From positions 1 through 51,537 of the forward strand of contig NZMG01000046.1 of the NCBI GenBank assembly GCA_002694465.1: DNA of 51,537 bases. The letters run 5' to 3'. Below, one piece after another: positions 25,554 to 33,266 of this stretch. The notes beneath the pieces were generated by a model, which saw nothing but the letters and a program-made list of their open reading frames with translations, did not search any database and was not told the DNA's origin. The position numbers and the translations under genes were made by a program. The DNA comes from Flavobacteriaceae bacterium (GTDB taxonomy: Bacteria > Bacteroidota > Bacteroidia > Flavobacteriales > Flavobacteriaceae). Position 1 is the first letter of the stretch; each line of letters opens with the position of its first letter.

Positions 25554-26029
25554 TAGCTTCGGCTTATTTCTAACACTTCAAATTTCATAGTCCCGTTTGG
25601 CACTTGTATTTCGGCAATTTCTCCTACTTTTTTTCCTAACAATCCTTTGCCTATGGGAGAATCTACAGATATTTTACCTGTTTTAAGATCGGCTTCACTT
25701 TGCGCTACCAATTTATAGGTCATTTCCATCCCGTTGGTTTGGTTCTTTATCTTCACGGTAGAATGCACCAGTACTTTGGATGTATCTAATTGAGATTCAT
25801 CAATTAGTCGAGCATTAGCTACTACTTCTTCAAGTTTTGCAATACGCATTTCTAGCATTCCTTGTGCTTCTTTTGCTGCGTCATATTCGGCATTTTCACT
25901 CAAATCTCCTTTGTCTCTAGCTTCAGCGATAGCCTGCGATGCTTTAGGTCGCTCAACATCTTTTAATTGATTGAGTTCCTCTCTCAGTTTTTTTAATCCC
26001 TCTGCGGTGTAATAAGATACTTTACTCAT
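25553..26029 (-). CDS. greA: Transcription elongation factor GreA
   Basis: GreA rescues backtracked RNA polymerase by stimulating transcript cleavage. The 158-residue protein has the N-terminal coiled coil with the family signature LKKLREELNQLKDVERPKAS, then EARDKGDLSENAEYDAAKEA, whose acidic tip (GDLSENAEYD) carries the active Asp and Glu, and the C-terminal FKBP-like domain with SPIGKGLLGKKVGE. It leads a two-gene unit with the HIT gene. Its leader contains a promoter and a hairpin followed by a T-run, which may limit read-through. Confidence 0.97.
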   Translation of the reverse strand: MSKVSYYTAEGLKKLREELNQLKDVERPKASQAIAEARDKGDLSENAEYDAAKEAQGMLEMRIAKLEEVVANARLIDESQLDTSKVLVHSTVKIKNQTNGMEMTYKLVAQSEADLKTGKISVDSPIGKGLLGKKVGEIAEIQVPNGTMKFEVLEISRS

Positions 26030-26097
26030 AACTTCATCGTTTTAATCATAGTCATTACCACATCTTTTTAAATTATCAATCTAGTGTGGGAATGAAA

Positions 26098-26133
26098 AAA
26101 TCCCATGCACGACGGGATTTCTTTACAAATATA
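26098..26133 (-). promoter_or_regulatory. greA leader: promoter followed at once by a terminator-like hairpin
   Basis: On the minus strand TATATTTG (26126-26133) matches the -7 element. Immediately after it comes a hairpin with 7-bp arms (26114-26120 and 26098-26104) and a 9-nt loop, followed by a T-run. The hairpin begins at about the expected transcription start and lies about 70 nt before the greA ATG. It may act as an attenuator or release a very short RNA. It cannot be the end of a neighbouring gene, because the flanking genes diverge. Confidence 0.5.
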
Positions 26134-26141
26134 CTAAAAAA

Positions 26142-26170
26142 TTGCTTGCTTGATAATTGTTGTATTTTTG
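26142..26170 (+). promoter_or_regulatory. Promoter for the Rieske-like lipoprotein
   Basis: TTG (26142-26144), an 18-nt spacer and TATTTTTG (26163-26170) match the Bacteroidota consensus. The -7 element ends 19 nt before the chosen ATG at 26190. Confidence 0.62.
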
Positions 26171-26189
26171 TGGGCACAAAAAAATTACT

Positions 26190-26627
26190 ATGAATAAATT
26201 GGTTCTATTCCTTCTTGTTGGCTTTTTTATCCTTGGGTGCAATAAAAAAAATGATGATCCTGTTAACGATAATAATCCTTTTTTAACGCCTCCCATTGTT
26301 AACATCAACCTTAATTTAAACCTTCCGCAGTACAATCCGCTTCGTTTTCCTGGCAATTCTATAATCCTTACACAACAGGGAATTAAAGGGATTGTGGTCT
26401 ATAATGTAAACAATGATTTATACACCGCTTTCGATTTAACCGACCCTAATCATATCCCTAGTGCTTGCTCCAAAATGACGTTGGAAGGAATTGTGGCATC
26501 ATGTACTTGTGGAGATGATAATTCTTATGACATAGTAACAGGGCAAAGCCAAAGCGATCAAGAAGACTATCCTATGCTTCAATATCGTATTAACCGCTCT
26601 GGCGATAATATTACCGTTACCAATTAA
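26190..26627 (+). CDS. Lipoprotein with a Rieske-like domain
   Basis: A 145-residue protein with a lipoprotein signal peptide (LFLLVGFFILGC, lipidated Cys17) followed by an Asn/Asp-rich spacer. The rest resembles the Rieske-like lipoproteins found in Flavobacteriaceae: GIKGIVVYNVNNDLYTAFDL, DPNHIPSACSKM, a CTCGDDNSYDIVTG segment, and LQYRINRSGDNITVTN. Canonical CxH pairs for a 2Fe-2S cluster are missing, so it may bind no cluster or a different metal. The frame is open from 26157, but the promoter and signal peptide set the start at 26190. It converges on the thiamine-type TonB receptor with a shared TTAA stop. Confidence 0.7.
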   Translation: MNKLVLFLLVGFFILGCNKKNDDPVNDNNPFLTPPIVNINLNLNLPQYNPLRFPGNSIILTQQGIKGIVVYNVNNDLYTAFDLTDPNHIPSACSKMTLEGIVASCTCGDDNSYDIVTGQSQSDQEDYPMLQYRINRSGDNITVTN

Positions 26628-28837
26628 AAATTTAAGGTTACTCCCGCCATAAAATTTATTCCTGCTTGGGGATAATAACCTGCACCTTCAATAGTGGTTA
26701 TAGTTCCAGGGTTGCTGAAATCATCATCATAGGTATAGAAATATCCATTGGAAACATATTCGGTATTAAAGATATTATTGACCAATCCTGAAAGAACTAT
26801 GGAATCCAAAAAAGACACATTCTTAAGTGTATAGTTTACACTGAAGTCATTTAAAAAATAAGCGTCCAATATTGAAGCTTCACTATCAATATTTCCCATA
26901 TACTGTTCCCCAACATATTTTGAAAGTAAAGCAATCTGGAAATTTTCGGAGGGCCTAAATTCCAATATGTTTCCTGCAATCACTGTAGGGGAAAAAGAAA
27001 TATTTGTATTTCCTAAGTTTATGAGTTCCCCGTCCTTTGAAGTAATAAAATCGACATTTTTATTCGTGCTTACAGCAATATTTGGTCTTACACTCCACTT
27101 ATTTGAGATAGCCACTGTAGCATCCACTTCCAATCCCAATCGATAACTTTTACCGCTTGTAGCACGAATTGGCGCCCCTACATCGTCTAAGGCTCCAGTA
27201 AGTACCAATTGGTCTTTGTAATCCATAAAGTAAACATTACTGTTCAATTGAATTTTTTCTGAAAGAAAACGCCAACCCAGTTCATAATCATCCAACTTTT
27301 CAGCAGTAAAAACTCCTTGCTCAAAATCACTTCTTCGTGGCTCTCGATGGGCTCTTCCGTAGGATGCATAAAAACTATTGGAAGTATCTAGTTGAAAACT
27401 CACCCCTGCTTTTGGATTAAAGAAATTATAGGTTCTTTTTTCGTTCAACGGAATAACATCTGATGTAAGTCCAGAAGCTCGATAACTCACAAACCTACCT
27501 TGTAAATCTGCAAAGAAACTCCATTCATTGTTTACCTTATACGTAGCCTTCACAAATGATGTGAATTCATTTTTATCACCATTTCCGTTGTAATATCGAT
27601 CGCCCAACTCACTATCTCCAGCAAATCGAGCCCAAATCACTTCTCCAAAATGGTCACCTCCATAATAACTGTAAAACAATCCTCCTAAAATATCCAAGTG
27701 GTTGTTTTTATAGTTTACATCTGCATTGACAGCATAAAAATTATTATTGAGCCAGCGGCGTCTTATTAAATCGGAGGTTTCAACAGTTTCACCGCCAATT
27801 TCAACGGGATCAATCCCATAAAAACTAAGGTTTGCATTTCCAGAAAAATTTACGTTTTGCTCGTACCATTCGTCTATATATTCTTCAAAATATCCCCTTC
27901 CGTGGGTATAATTAAGAGAAAGATTTGCGCTCCAAAGGTTGTTAAATTTATGACTCGCCAAAACCTGAAAATGATCTTGTGAGTAATCGTCCACCTGATT
28001 GTTATAAAAACCTTCAAAATTTCCTTCACTATCAAACTGTATTCCTGCTAAATTATATGTTCGGTCGTTTTTTAAGGTTGTTGCATCCACCCCATACCAA
28101 GATTGATAGGTTATTTCTTTTCCACCAAAAGTGAGTGCTTTTATTTGAGTGTTTTTTGTTTTATACACCCCTTGAAGAAAATAGGATTTTAAATCGGATG
28201 TCGCTCTATCCACATACCCCTCTGAGGTGATTTTAGAAAGTCTTCCTGAAAATTCGAACCTATCCTTTAACAGTCCCGTACTAAATTTAGCCGTGTGTTT
28301 CCACGTTTCAAAAGAACCATAACTATTGGAAACTTGTGCCGAAGCTTCTTCAGAAACAGCATCACTTAAAATATTAATACTTGCTCCAAAAGCGCCTGAA
28401 CCATTGGAGGATGTCCCAACCCCACGTTGTAATTGTAGGCTTTCTACTGAGGAAGCAAAATCGGGTAAGTTTACCCAAAAAGTTCCTTGGCTTTCGGCAT
28501 CGTTATAGGGTATTCCATTAATGGTAATACTTACCCGACTAGCATCGCTACCCCGCACACGGATGCCTGTATACCCAACTCCTGCGCCCGCATCACTGGT
28601 AGTGACAACGGCAGGGAGGTAATTTAATAAAATGGGCAAATCTTGTCCTAGGTTTCGTTCTTCAATTTCCTCTTTACTTACATTGGAATGTGTGACCGGT
28701 GAAGTTGCTTCCACCCTTACTGCTTTTAGTAGTACTTCGTCAAGCGTTTCAACTTTTGTTGTGTCGTTAAATTGAGTTGTTTGCGAAAATGCTTGTATTC
28801 CAAAAAGAAGACAAGCAGAAATAAATAACTTTTTCAT
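26624..28837 (-). CDS. TonB-dependent receptor under TPP riboswitch control (probable thiamine uptake)
   Basis: A 737-residue outer-membrane receptor. It has a signal peptide (1-18), a TonB-box-like and linker region, a plug domain (about 45-165) with VGYTGIRVRGSDASR, SITINGIPYNDAESQG and LQRGVGTSSNGSGAFGASIN, then the 22-strand barrel ending in a C-terminal Phe (MAGVTLNF). Such receptors pull bound ligands across the outer membrane using TonB energy. The 5' leader holds a TPP riboswitch, and receptors of this kind in Bacteroidota (named OMR1 in comparative work on THI elements) are predicted thiamine transporters. Ligand identity is therefore inferred from regulation. Confidence 0.88.
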   Translation of the reverse strand: MKKLFISACLLFGIQAFSQTTQFNDTTKVETLDEVLLKAVRVEATSPVTHSNVSKEEIEERNLGQDLPILLNYLPAVVTTSDAGAGVGYTGIRVRGSDASRVSITINGIPYNDAESQGTFWVNLPDFASSVESLQLQRGVGTSSNGSGAFGASINILSDAVSEEASAQVSNSYGSFETWKHTAKFSTGLLKDRFEFSGRLSKITSEGYVDRATSDLKSYFLQGVYKTKNTQIKALTFGGKEITYQSWYGVDATTLKNDRTYNLAGIQFDSEGNFEGFYNNQVDDYSQDHFQVLASHKFNNLWSANLSLNYTHGRGYFEEYIDEWYEQNVNFSGNANLSFYGIDPVEIGGETVETSDLIRRRWLNNNFYAVNADVNYKNNHLDILGGLFYSYYGGDHFGEVIWARFAGDSELGDRYYNGNGDKNEFTSFVKATYKVNNEWSFFADLQGRFVSYRASGLTSDVIPLNEKRTYNFFNPKAGVSFQLDTSNSFYASYGRAHREPRRSDFEQGVFTAEKLDDYELGWRFLSEKIQLNSNVYFMDYKDQLVLTGALDDVGAPIRATSGKSYRLGLEVDATVAISNKWSVRPNIAVSTNKNVDFITSKDGELINLGNTNISFSPTVIAGNILEFRPSENFQIALLSKYVGEQYMGNIDSEASILDAYFLNDFSVNYTLKNVSFLDSIVLSGLVNNIFNTEYVSNGYFYTYDDDFSNPGTITTIEGAGYYPQAGINFMAGVTLNF

Positions 28838-28943
28838 TCGTAATGTTGTTACGAATAAAAGGGGTCATTATTCTTGGTTAATAATTGATTTTTGCGTTTT
28901 TGGAACCAACTCTCCAGCCCGCCAGCCTTGCACCCCGCTAAAA

Positions 28944-28965
28944 ATATCCACAGGATATTTTTTTA
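28944..28965 (-). terminator. Hairpin after the TPP aptamer (candidate expression platform)
   Basis: On the minus strand just past the aptamer, a stem with roughly 9-10 bp arms and a 3-nt loop is followed by a short T-run. It could be the terminator that forms when TPP is bound. The T-run is short, so control of translation or by another structure is possible. Confidence 0.5.
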
Positions 28966-28967
28966 CG

Positions 28968-29047
28968 ATCGGCTTCCTAAACAGCATTACCTGTTCTAGG
29001 TTCAATGGGTATAATCTCAGCCAATATTGCTATTAGCACCCCTTTTG
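28968..29047 (-). promoter_or_regulatory. TPP (thiamine pyrophosphate) riboswitch
   Basis: Read on the minus strand, the leader has the THI-element core in order: GGGGTGC with partner strands, GGCTGAGATTATACCC, GAACCTAGAACAGGTAATG, and CTGTTTAGGAA. These include the CUGAGA pyrimidine-binding bulge and the ACAGGUAAUGC pyrophosphate-binding segment, the most conserved parts of the class. It lies about 130-210 nt upstream of the TonB receptor start. When TPP is plentiful it should turn the receptor off. Confidence 0.95.
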
Positions 29048-29057
29048 AGATGTGGGG

Positions 29058-29065
29058 CAAAGATA
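29058..29065 (-). promoter_or_regulatory. -7 element for the riboswitch-receptor transcript
   Basis: Minus-strand TATCTTTG matches TAnnTTTG and lies about 10 nt before the first riboswitch helix, as expected for the start of this transcript. It sits just before the arfB stop codon. No -33 match at proper spacing was found. Confidence 0.55.
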
Positions 29066-29070
29066 CAGAA

Positions 29071-29475
29071 TTAGTCAATTTTAGGTGGCTTTCGAGAAAC
29101 TTTTTTTAAGGCTTGTTCTTTTTTTGCTTTAATGCGTTTCTCAATGGCTGATTTGGAGGGTTTTGACTTTTTTCGAACTTTGTTAACCTTCAAATTTTGT
29201 TGAAGTAATTCTAGCAATCGGTCAATGACCAACTTTTTGTTTCGGTGTTGACTTCGAGTTTCACCGCATTGCAGAAGTATTATTCCTTCGGAAGTAAGTT
29301 TTGATTGTAATCTTTTTTCAAGTAACTCTTTTTCGGATTCCGTTAATCCTTGCGAAGTAGCAATAGAAAAAGAAACCTCCACTTTGGAAGCTGTTTTATT
29401 CACATGTTGCCCACCAGGACCGCTACTTCGTACAGCTTTAAACGTAAGTTCCGAAAGTATCTGCTCTGTATTCAT
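29071..29475 (-). CDS. arfB: Ribosome-rescue peptidyl-tRNA hydrolase ArfB
   Basis: A 134-residue release-factor homologue that frees stalled ribosomes lacking a stop codon. It has the GGQ motif at residues 21-23 (RSSGPGGQHVNKTASKVE), a small RF-1-like domain with ETRSQHRNKK, and a long basic C-terminal tail (KVRKKSKPSKSAIEKRIKAK) that enters the empty mRNA channel in known ArfB. There is no codon-recognition domain, so it is not RF1 or RF2. Its ATG overlaps the DUF4301 stop by one base (TAATG), so the two are coupled. Confidence 0.95.
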   Translation of the reverse strand: MNTEQILSELTFKAVRSSGPGGQHVNKTASKVEVSFSIATSQGLTESEKELLEKRLQSKLTSEGIILLQCGETRSQHRNKKLVIDRLLELLQQNLKVNKVRKKSKPSKSAIEKRIKAKKEQALKKVSRKPPKID

Positions 29476-31001
29476 TAGGCATTGGGACGATGTTCCTTTT
29501 TAAGCAAATCGTTCACCGTTTTTACAGGATTAAATGTGATTTGAGGCACTTCAATAAAAACGGTGTTCCACTTTGCCATAGAACCATTCCATAGTCCTGG
29601 TAATTCTAATGCTTTGAGCGGTTTTCCATTTTCATATTTTTTGGAAATAAAGCCTGTATCTGGATCGGTGAATTGTTGTAAATCGAACTTATTTCCCTTG
29701 TAATCACGTAAACCACAAACGATATCTACAGGGTTAAAATGTGTTGCTTCTTGCAGAATTGATTTTTGGTGAGCATCTTCCAAATTGATTTGAGAAGTCT
29801 CCACTATTTGAAGCGAGGTATTTCCATTATCATCTTTTACCCAAAAAGGACCACCACCAGGGGCTCCTGTATTCTTTACTACTCCACAGACACGAAGGGG
29901 TTTGTTAAGCACTTCAATTAAATCGGATTTTCCACTTGGGATATCTTTAATATTGAGTTCATTCCAAATAAAAGAGTGCATTTCTTTCATCTTTTGAAGC
30001 GAAACCTCTCCTTCTAGTTCCTGAAGATATTCGAATATTTTGCTTTGAACTTTTAATAGCTTTCCTGCCAAAACCTTTTTATACAAAGCAATTTCAGGCA
30101 CATATTCTTGCGCAGCCACGTTATCAATATTTTTTATAAAGACTAAATCGGCATCAATATCATTTAGATTTTCCAGCAACGCACCATGTCCTGAAGGACG
30201 AAAAACCAGATTACCTTTATTATCTCTAAAAGGATTGTTGTCAAAAGTGACAGCTATGGTATTGGTTTCTTTTTTCTGAAAGGAATAGGTGATATGAAAT
30301 GTCTTCTTGGTTTTACGGCTTACTCTATTTTTAATATTTTCAAATTCTTGTTTAAAAGAATCGAGGTCCTTTTCAGAAAAGGTAAAATGTAAATGGACGT
30401 CATCCCCTACAGCAACATAAAATGCGGCTTCGTATAATTGCTCTTCGAAAGCAGTAGTGGTGTATTTTTTATATTTATGAAAGGGAATCAATCCCTTAGG
30501 GAGATTTGCAAAATTAAGTCCTTCTTCGCTTAACATGGTTTTTGCAAAAATATGAAGTCGCACTCCTTTTGTAGATTTTTTATAGTCTGGGTGTAGCTCT
30601 CGAATTTTGCTTCGCACCAATTTTAAAAAAGCAAAATCATTGACTCTTTCAAAAAATAACTTTACCTGACTGTGTTCATTCCTATTAATAAAATCTCGAT
30701 ACTGTTCCTTTTGCGGGTCAAATTCTTTAATAAACTCATGCAAAAATTTAAACATTCTGGTGGCAGCTCCAGAGGCAGGAACAAACTTTACAATTTCCTT
30801 TTTGTCTTTTTTGGAATCAAAGTATGCTTCGTATTTTTTTTCTTCCGACTCAAGTAATGATTGAATTCCGTTATTTATTGAAGCAGTAGTTACGATATCT
30901 ACAAAGGGAATCCCTCTCAAAAAAGTTTCAATCTGCTTTACGATTTGATTAGTAGTAAGGCCATTATCATCAATCTGTCGTAAATCCTTTTCGGTGAGCA
31001 T
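29475..31001 (-). CDS. DUF4301 protein
   Basis: A 508-residue cytoplasmic protein of the DUF4301 family, common in Bacteroidota. Near residues 75-86 is FVPASGAATRMFK, which resembles the Gly-rich nucleotide-binding loop of sugar-nucleotide transferases. Later segments include FRPSGHGALLENLNDIDAD and KNTGAPGGGPFWVKD, also conserved looking. A nucleotidyltransferase-like fold is a reasonable guess but no substrate is known. It is the first gene of a two-gene unit with arfB. A -7 element lies about 105 nt upstream. Confidence 0.83.
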   Translation of the reverse strand: MLTEKDLRQIDDNGLTTNQIVKQIETFLRGIPFVDIVTTASINNGIQSLLESEEKKYEAYFDSKKDKKEIVKFVPASGAATRMFKFLHEFIKEFDPQKEQYRDFINRNEHSQVKLFFERVNDFAFLKLVRSKIRELHPDYKKSTKGVRLHIFAKTMLSEEGLNFANLPKGLIPFHKYKKYTTTAFEEQLYEAAFYVAVGDDVHLHFTFSEKDLDSFKQEFENIKNRVSRKTKKTFHITYSFQKKETNTIAVTFDNNPFRDNKGNLVFRPSGHGALLENLNDIDADLVFIKNIDNVAAQEYVPEIALYKKVLAGKLLKVQSKIFEYLQELEGEVSLQKMKEMHSFIWNELNIKDIPSGKSDLIEVLNKPLRVCGVVKNTGAPGGGPFWVKDDNGNTSLQIVETSQINLEDAHQKSILQEATHFNPVDIVCGLRDYKGNKFDLQQFTDPDTGFISKKYENGKPLKALELPGLWNGSMAKWNTVFIEVPQITFNPVKTVNDLLKKEHRPNA

Positions 31002-31104
31002 ATTAGTTTTTTCTATTTATCCAATACTTTCTTTGTTGATTTTATTTAATTTTCAATACTACTAGAAAGTAAGGAGAAGTGCGGGTTGTTTTTAAAATCT
31101 GTCT

Positions 31105-31112
31105 CAAACATA
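31105..31112 (-). promoter_or_regulatory. -7 element for DUF4301-arfB
   Basis: Minus-strand TATGTTTG matches TAnnTTTG and would give a leader of roughly 100 nt. No convincing -33 element was found. The rest of 31002-31159 shows nothing else I can name. Confidence 0.4.
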
Positions 31113-31159
31113 CAAAATAGTGCTGACCTATTTAAGATACATTTTATAAAAAGTAGCTC

Positions 31160-31729
31160 CTATTTTTGCTTCAGCATTAACAAATTAATTTGTTTTACAG
31201 CCTCTTCCATTCGTTCTTTTATACTGCCCTTTAAAACGACAAACGGTTTGTTATATTTTTCCAAAGCTTTTTTAAAAGAATTAAACATTTCAATTCTTTC
31301 ATTTGGTCTATCTCTTAAATCATCTGCCTCCCATGGAATATCTATGTAGGTTAAGAAATACAAGTCGTACGAGTTTTCTATTGCATATTTTTCAATGAGA
31401 GGGTCACAAGTGCCAGAGTAATATTCTTCCGAATATACTTTTGTTTCCAATAAATCCGTGTCACAAATTAATACAGAATCTGTTTTTTGAGCTAATTTAT
31501 TTTCAAGAGCTATTTGTCCTTTGGCTATAGGAAGTAAGTCCTTGGGTTCACATGTTTTACGCTCATTATTCCATTTGTTTTGTAAATATTCTCTGGCGTA
31601 TTCGGGAACCCAAACTGTATTATAATGTCTTGCTAATTGTTGCGCCAGAGTCGTTTTCCCAGTTGACTCTGGACCAAAGAGCACCACTTTTAAGCAGTTT
31701 GAGGGTTGTTGTCTAAGTGCTTTTTCCAT
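31160..31729 (-). CDS. NadR-like P-loop kinase (ribosylnicotinamide kinase domain)
   Basis: A 189-residue ATPase with Walker A FGPESTGKTTLAQQL at about residues 18-32, the segment VWVPEYAREYLQNKW, and a Walker B-like LICDTDLLETKVYSEEY. This is the pattern of the C-terminal kinase domain of NadR, which phosphorylates nicotinamide riboside. No N-terminal nucleotidyltransferase domain is present. The frame is open to 31879, but I start at 31729 (MEKALRQQPS), where it overlaps the pnuC 3' end by 40 bp. The close pairing with a PnuC transporter implies phosphorylation trapping of an imported nucleoside or vitamin. Confidence 0.83.
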   Translation of the reverse strand: MEKALRQQPSNCLKVVLFGPESTGKTTLAQQLARHYNTVWVPEYAREYLQNKWNNERKTCEPKDLLPIAKGQIALENKLAQKTDSVLICDTDLLETKVYSEEYYSGTCDPLIEKYAIENSYDLYFLTYIDIPWEADDLRDRPNERIEMFNSFKKALEKYNKPFVVLKGSIKERMEEAVKQINLLMLKQK

Positions 31730-32337
31730 GCGAGATATCCTTGAATGGCGAGAATGGTAAAAATTAGGTATTGCAAAGATAACATTCCCAATCCACGATA
31801 GGCGTAAAGTGGAACGGTAATAATATCTGCAAAAATCCAAAGGGTCCAATTTTCTAACTTTTTTGTGGCCATATACCACATGGCAGTAAAGAAAATCCCC
31901 GAGGTAAATATGTCTATATAATTGGCCGTTTCAATTTCATATTCAAATGCTTTATAGACCAAATAGGTTACAAGCATTGTCAAAAGAAAAAGTCCAAAAC
32001 CAATTAATTTTTCTCTATTTGATGTTCTTGAAATAGGAACAGCTACTTTATTATTCTTTTTTCGCGACCAATTCCACCATCCATAAACACTCATAACCGA
32101 ATAATAGAAATTCATCATCATATCGCCGAAATATTCAGCTTTATAGAGTAAATATACTGTAATTACAGTGGCAATTAATCCTGTAGGATACACCAAAATA
32201 TTTTCCTTTTTAGCATACCAAACACTAGCAATTCCAAAAACAAAAACGAGTGCTTCGAGGATAATATCTACCGTTGAAGCATTTTTATATGCATCGAGAA
32301 AAAAATCAAAAATGGGGCTCATAGTCGCTTCGATCAC
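31690..32337 (-). CDS. pnuC: PnuC-family vitamin/nucleoside transporter
   Basis: A 215-residue inner-membrane protein with about seven TM helices. It has the family motifs YGWWNWSRKK near residues 85-94 and ENWTLWIFADIITVPLYAYRG near the C-terminus. PnuC proteins import nicotinamide riboside, and relatives named PnuT import thiamine; the sequence alone does not separate them. It overlaps the thiamine-binding gene upstream (32306-32337) and the NadR-like kinase downstream (31690-31729), so the three are one tight operon. An ATG at 32322 (MSPIFDFF) is an alternative start with less overlap. The gene symbol follows the family only. Confidence 0.86.
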   Translation of the reverse strand: MIEATMSPIFDFFLDAYKNASTVDIILEALVFVFGIASVWYAKKENILVYPTGLIATVITVYLLYKAEYFGDMMMNFYYSVMSVYGWWNWSRKKNNKVAVPISRTSNREKLIGFGLFLLTMLVTYLVYKAFEYEIETANYIDIFTSGIFFTAMWYMATKKLENWTLWIFADIITVPLYAYRGLGMLSLQYLIFTILAIQGYLAWKKHLDNNPQTA

Positions 32338-32566
32338 TTTTTACAATTTTTATGTAGAGCAATCCTCTCTCTACAGCTTCCAGAGCTACTTTCATTTCTT
32401 TTTGAAGCAACGACATAACCTGATCATACTCTCCATACACCTGAGTGCTTAAAGGGTTCTCCAAAACCGTAAGTCCACTATTTCTTAAGGATTTTATAAA
32501 GTTGATAATTGCTGGTTCATAATCGTCCTGCAATGGTGTTAATGTAAGTTCTACAGATATTTTCAT
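32306..32566 (-). CDS. Thiamine-binding (YkoF/MTH1187-like) protein
   Basis: An 86-residue protein with a ferredoxin-like pattern, starting MKISVELTLTPLQDDYEPAI and with GLTVLENPLSTQVYGEYDQV in the middle. This matches the thiamine-binding protein family (PF01910), whose YkoF members bind thiamine and its pyrimidine part in the cytoplasm. The frame is open from 32599, but the ATG at 32566 fits the family start and leaves a 4-bp gap to the GGGP synthase stop. It overlaps the PnuC-family gene, which suggests a shared ligand, possibly thiamine. Confidence 0.75.
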   Translation of the reverse strand: MKISVELTLTPLQDDYEPAIINFIKSLRNSGLTVLENPLSTQVYGEYDQVMSLLQKEMKVALEAVERGLLYIKIVKSDRSDYEPHF

Positions 32567-32570
32567 AGTA

Positions 32571-33266
32571 TTATTTTTCAAAGGCGGTACCCATGACAAT
32601 CATGGTGGCTCCTGCCTTATAAGCATTATTAATTTGTTCCTCTGTCCTAATTCCGCCTCCCACGATAAGTGGAATGTTCAATTCTTTTTTTACCGCTGAA
32701 ATAATTTCTGCCGAAACGGGGGTTTTTGCCCCACTTCCTGCTTCAAGGTAAATGAGTTTTGCTCCCATCAATTCTCCAGCCTTTGCAGTATCGACTATTG
32801 CTTGAACGTCATTTTGAGCCATGGGATTGGTATGAGTGACTTGAGAAACGGCCGACACATTTTGCCCATCAATTAAAATATAGCCAGTGGGAATCACCTC
32901 CAATGTACTCCCACGTAATTTTGAAACAGCTTTTATTTGTTGTTCTATTAAATATTCTGGATTTCTTCCCGAAAGTAAACTTAAAAACAAAAGTCCGTTG
33001 GCCACAACAGTAATTTGCGAAACATCTCCTGGGAAAAGCAAAATAGGTTTTGCTGTATATAGTTTTAATTCCTTAATGAGATGTTCTGTCATCCCTTCTG
33101 GAACTGTACTTCCCCCAACAAAAAGATGAGTCGTTGCTACCGGTAAATTCCTCAAAAAAAAGGCCGTATTCTCCAAGTCAAATTTCTCGGGATCAATAAG
33201 AATGGCTAGCAACTTTTTCTTTTCGGAAACGGCTTCGGTAAAAGATGTATATAGATTTGTCGTCAT
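32571..33266 (-). CDS. Geranylgeranylglyceryl/heptaprenylglyceryl phosphate synthase
   Basis: A 231-residue TIM-barrel prenyltransferase that joins a long polyprenyl diphosphate to glycerol-1-phosphate, giving an ether lipid precursor. Motifs: LLAILIDPEKFDLEN near residues 19-33, LFVGGSTVPEG, LLFPGDVSQIT, PTGYILIDGQNVSAV, LIYLEAGSGAKTPV and LIVGGGIRTEEQI for phosphate binding. This is the GGGPS/PcrB family, known in Archaea, Firmicutes and Bacteroidota. The product in Bacteroidota is not well settled. It abuts the phosphopantetheinyl transferase gene (stop at 33267, start at 33266). Confidence 0.92.
   Translation of the reverse strand: MTTNLYTSFTEAVSEKKKLLAILIDPEKFDLENTAFFLRNLPVATTHLFVGGSTVPEGMTEHLIKELKLYTAKPILLFPGDVSQITVVANGLLFLSLLSGRNPEYLIEQQIKAVSKLRGSTLEVIPTGYILIDGQNVSAVSQVTHTNPMAQNDVQAIVDTAKAGELMGAKLIYLEAGSGAKTPVSAEIISAVKKELNIPLIVGGGIRTEEQINNAYKAGATMIVMGTAFEK

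Noticed and set aside
26098..26120. The hairpin at 26098-26120 as an ordinary gene-end terminator
   Set aside because: The genes on either side diverge from it, so no gene ends there. It was kept as a possible leader element of greA.
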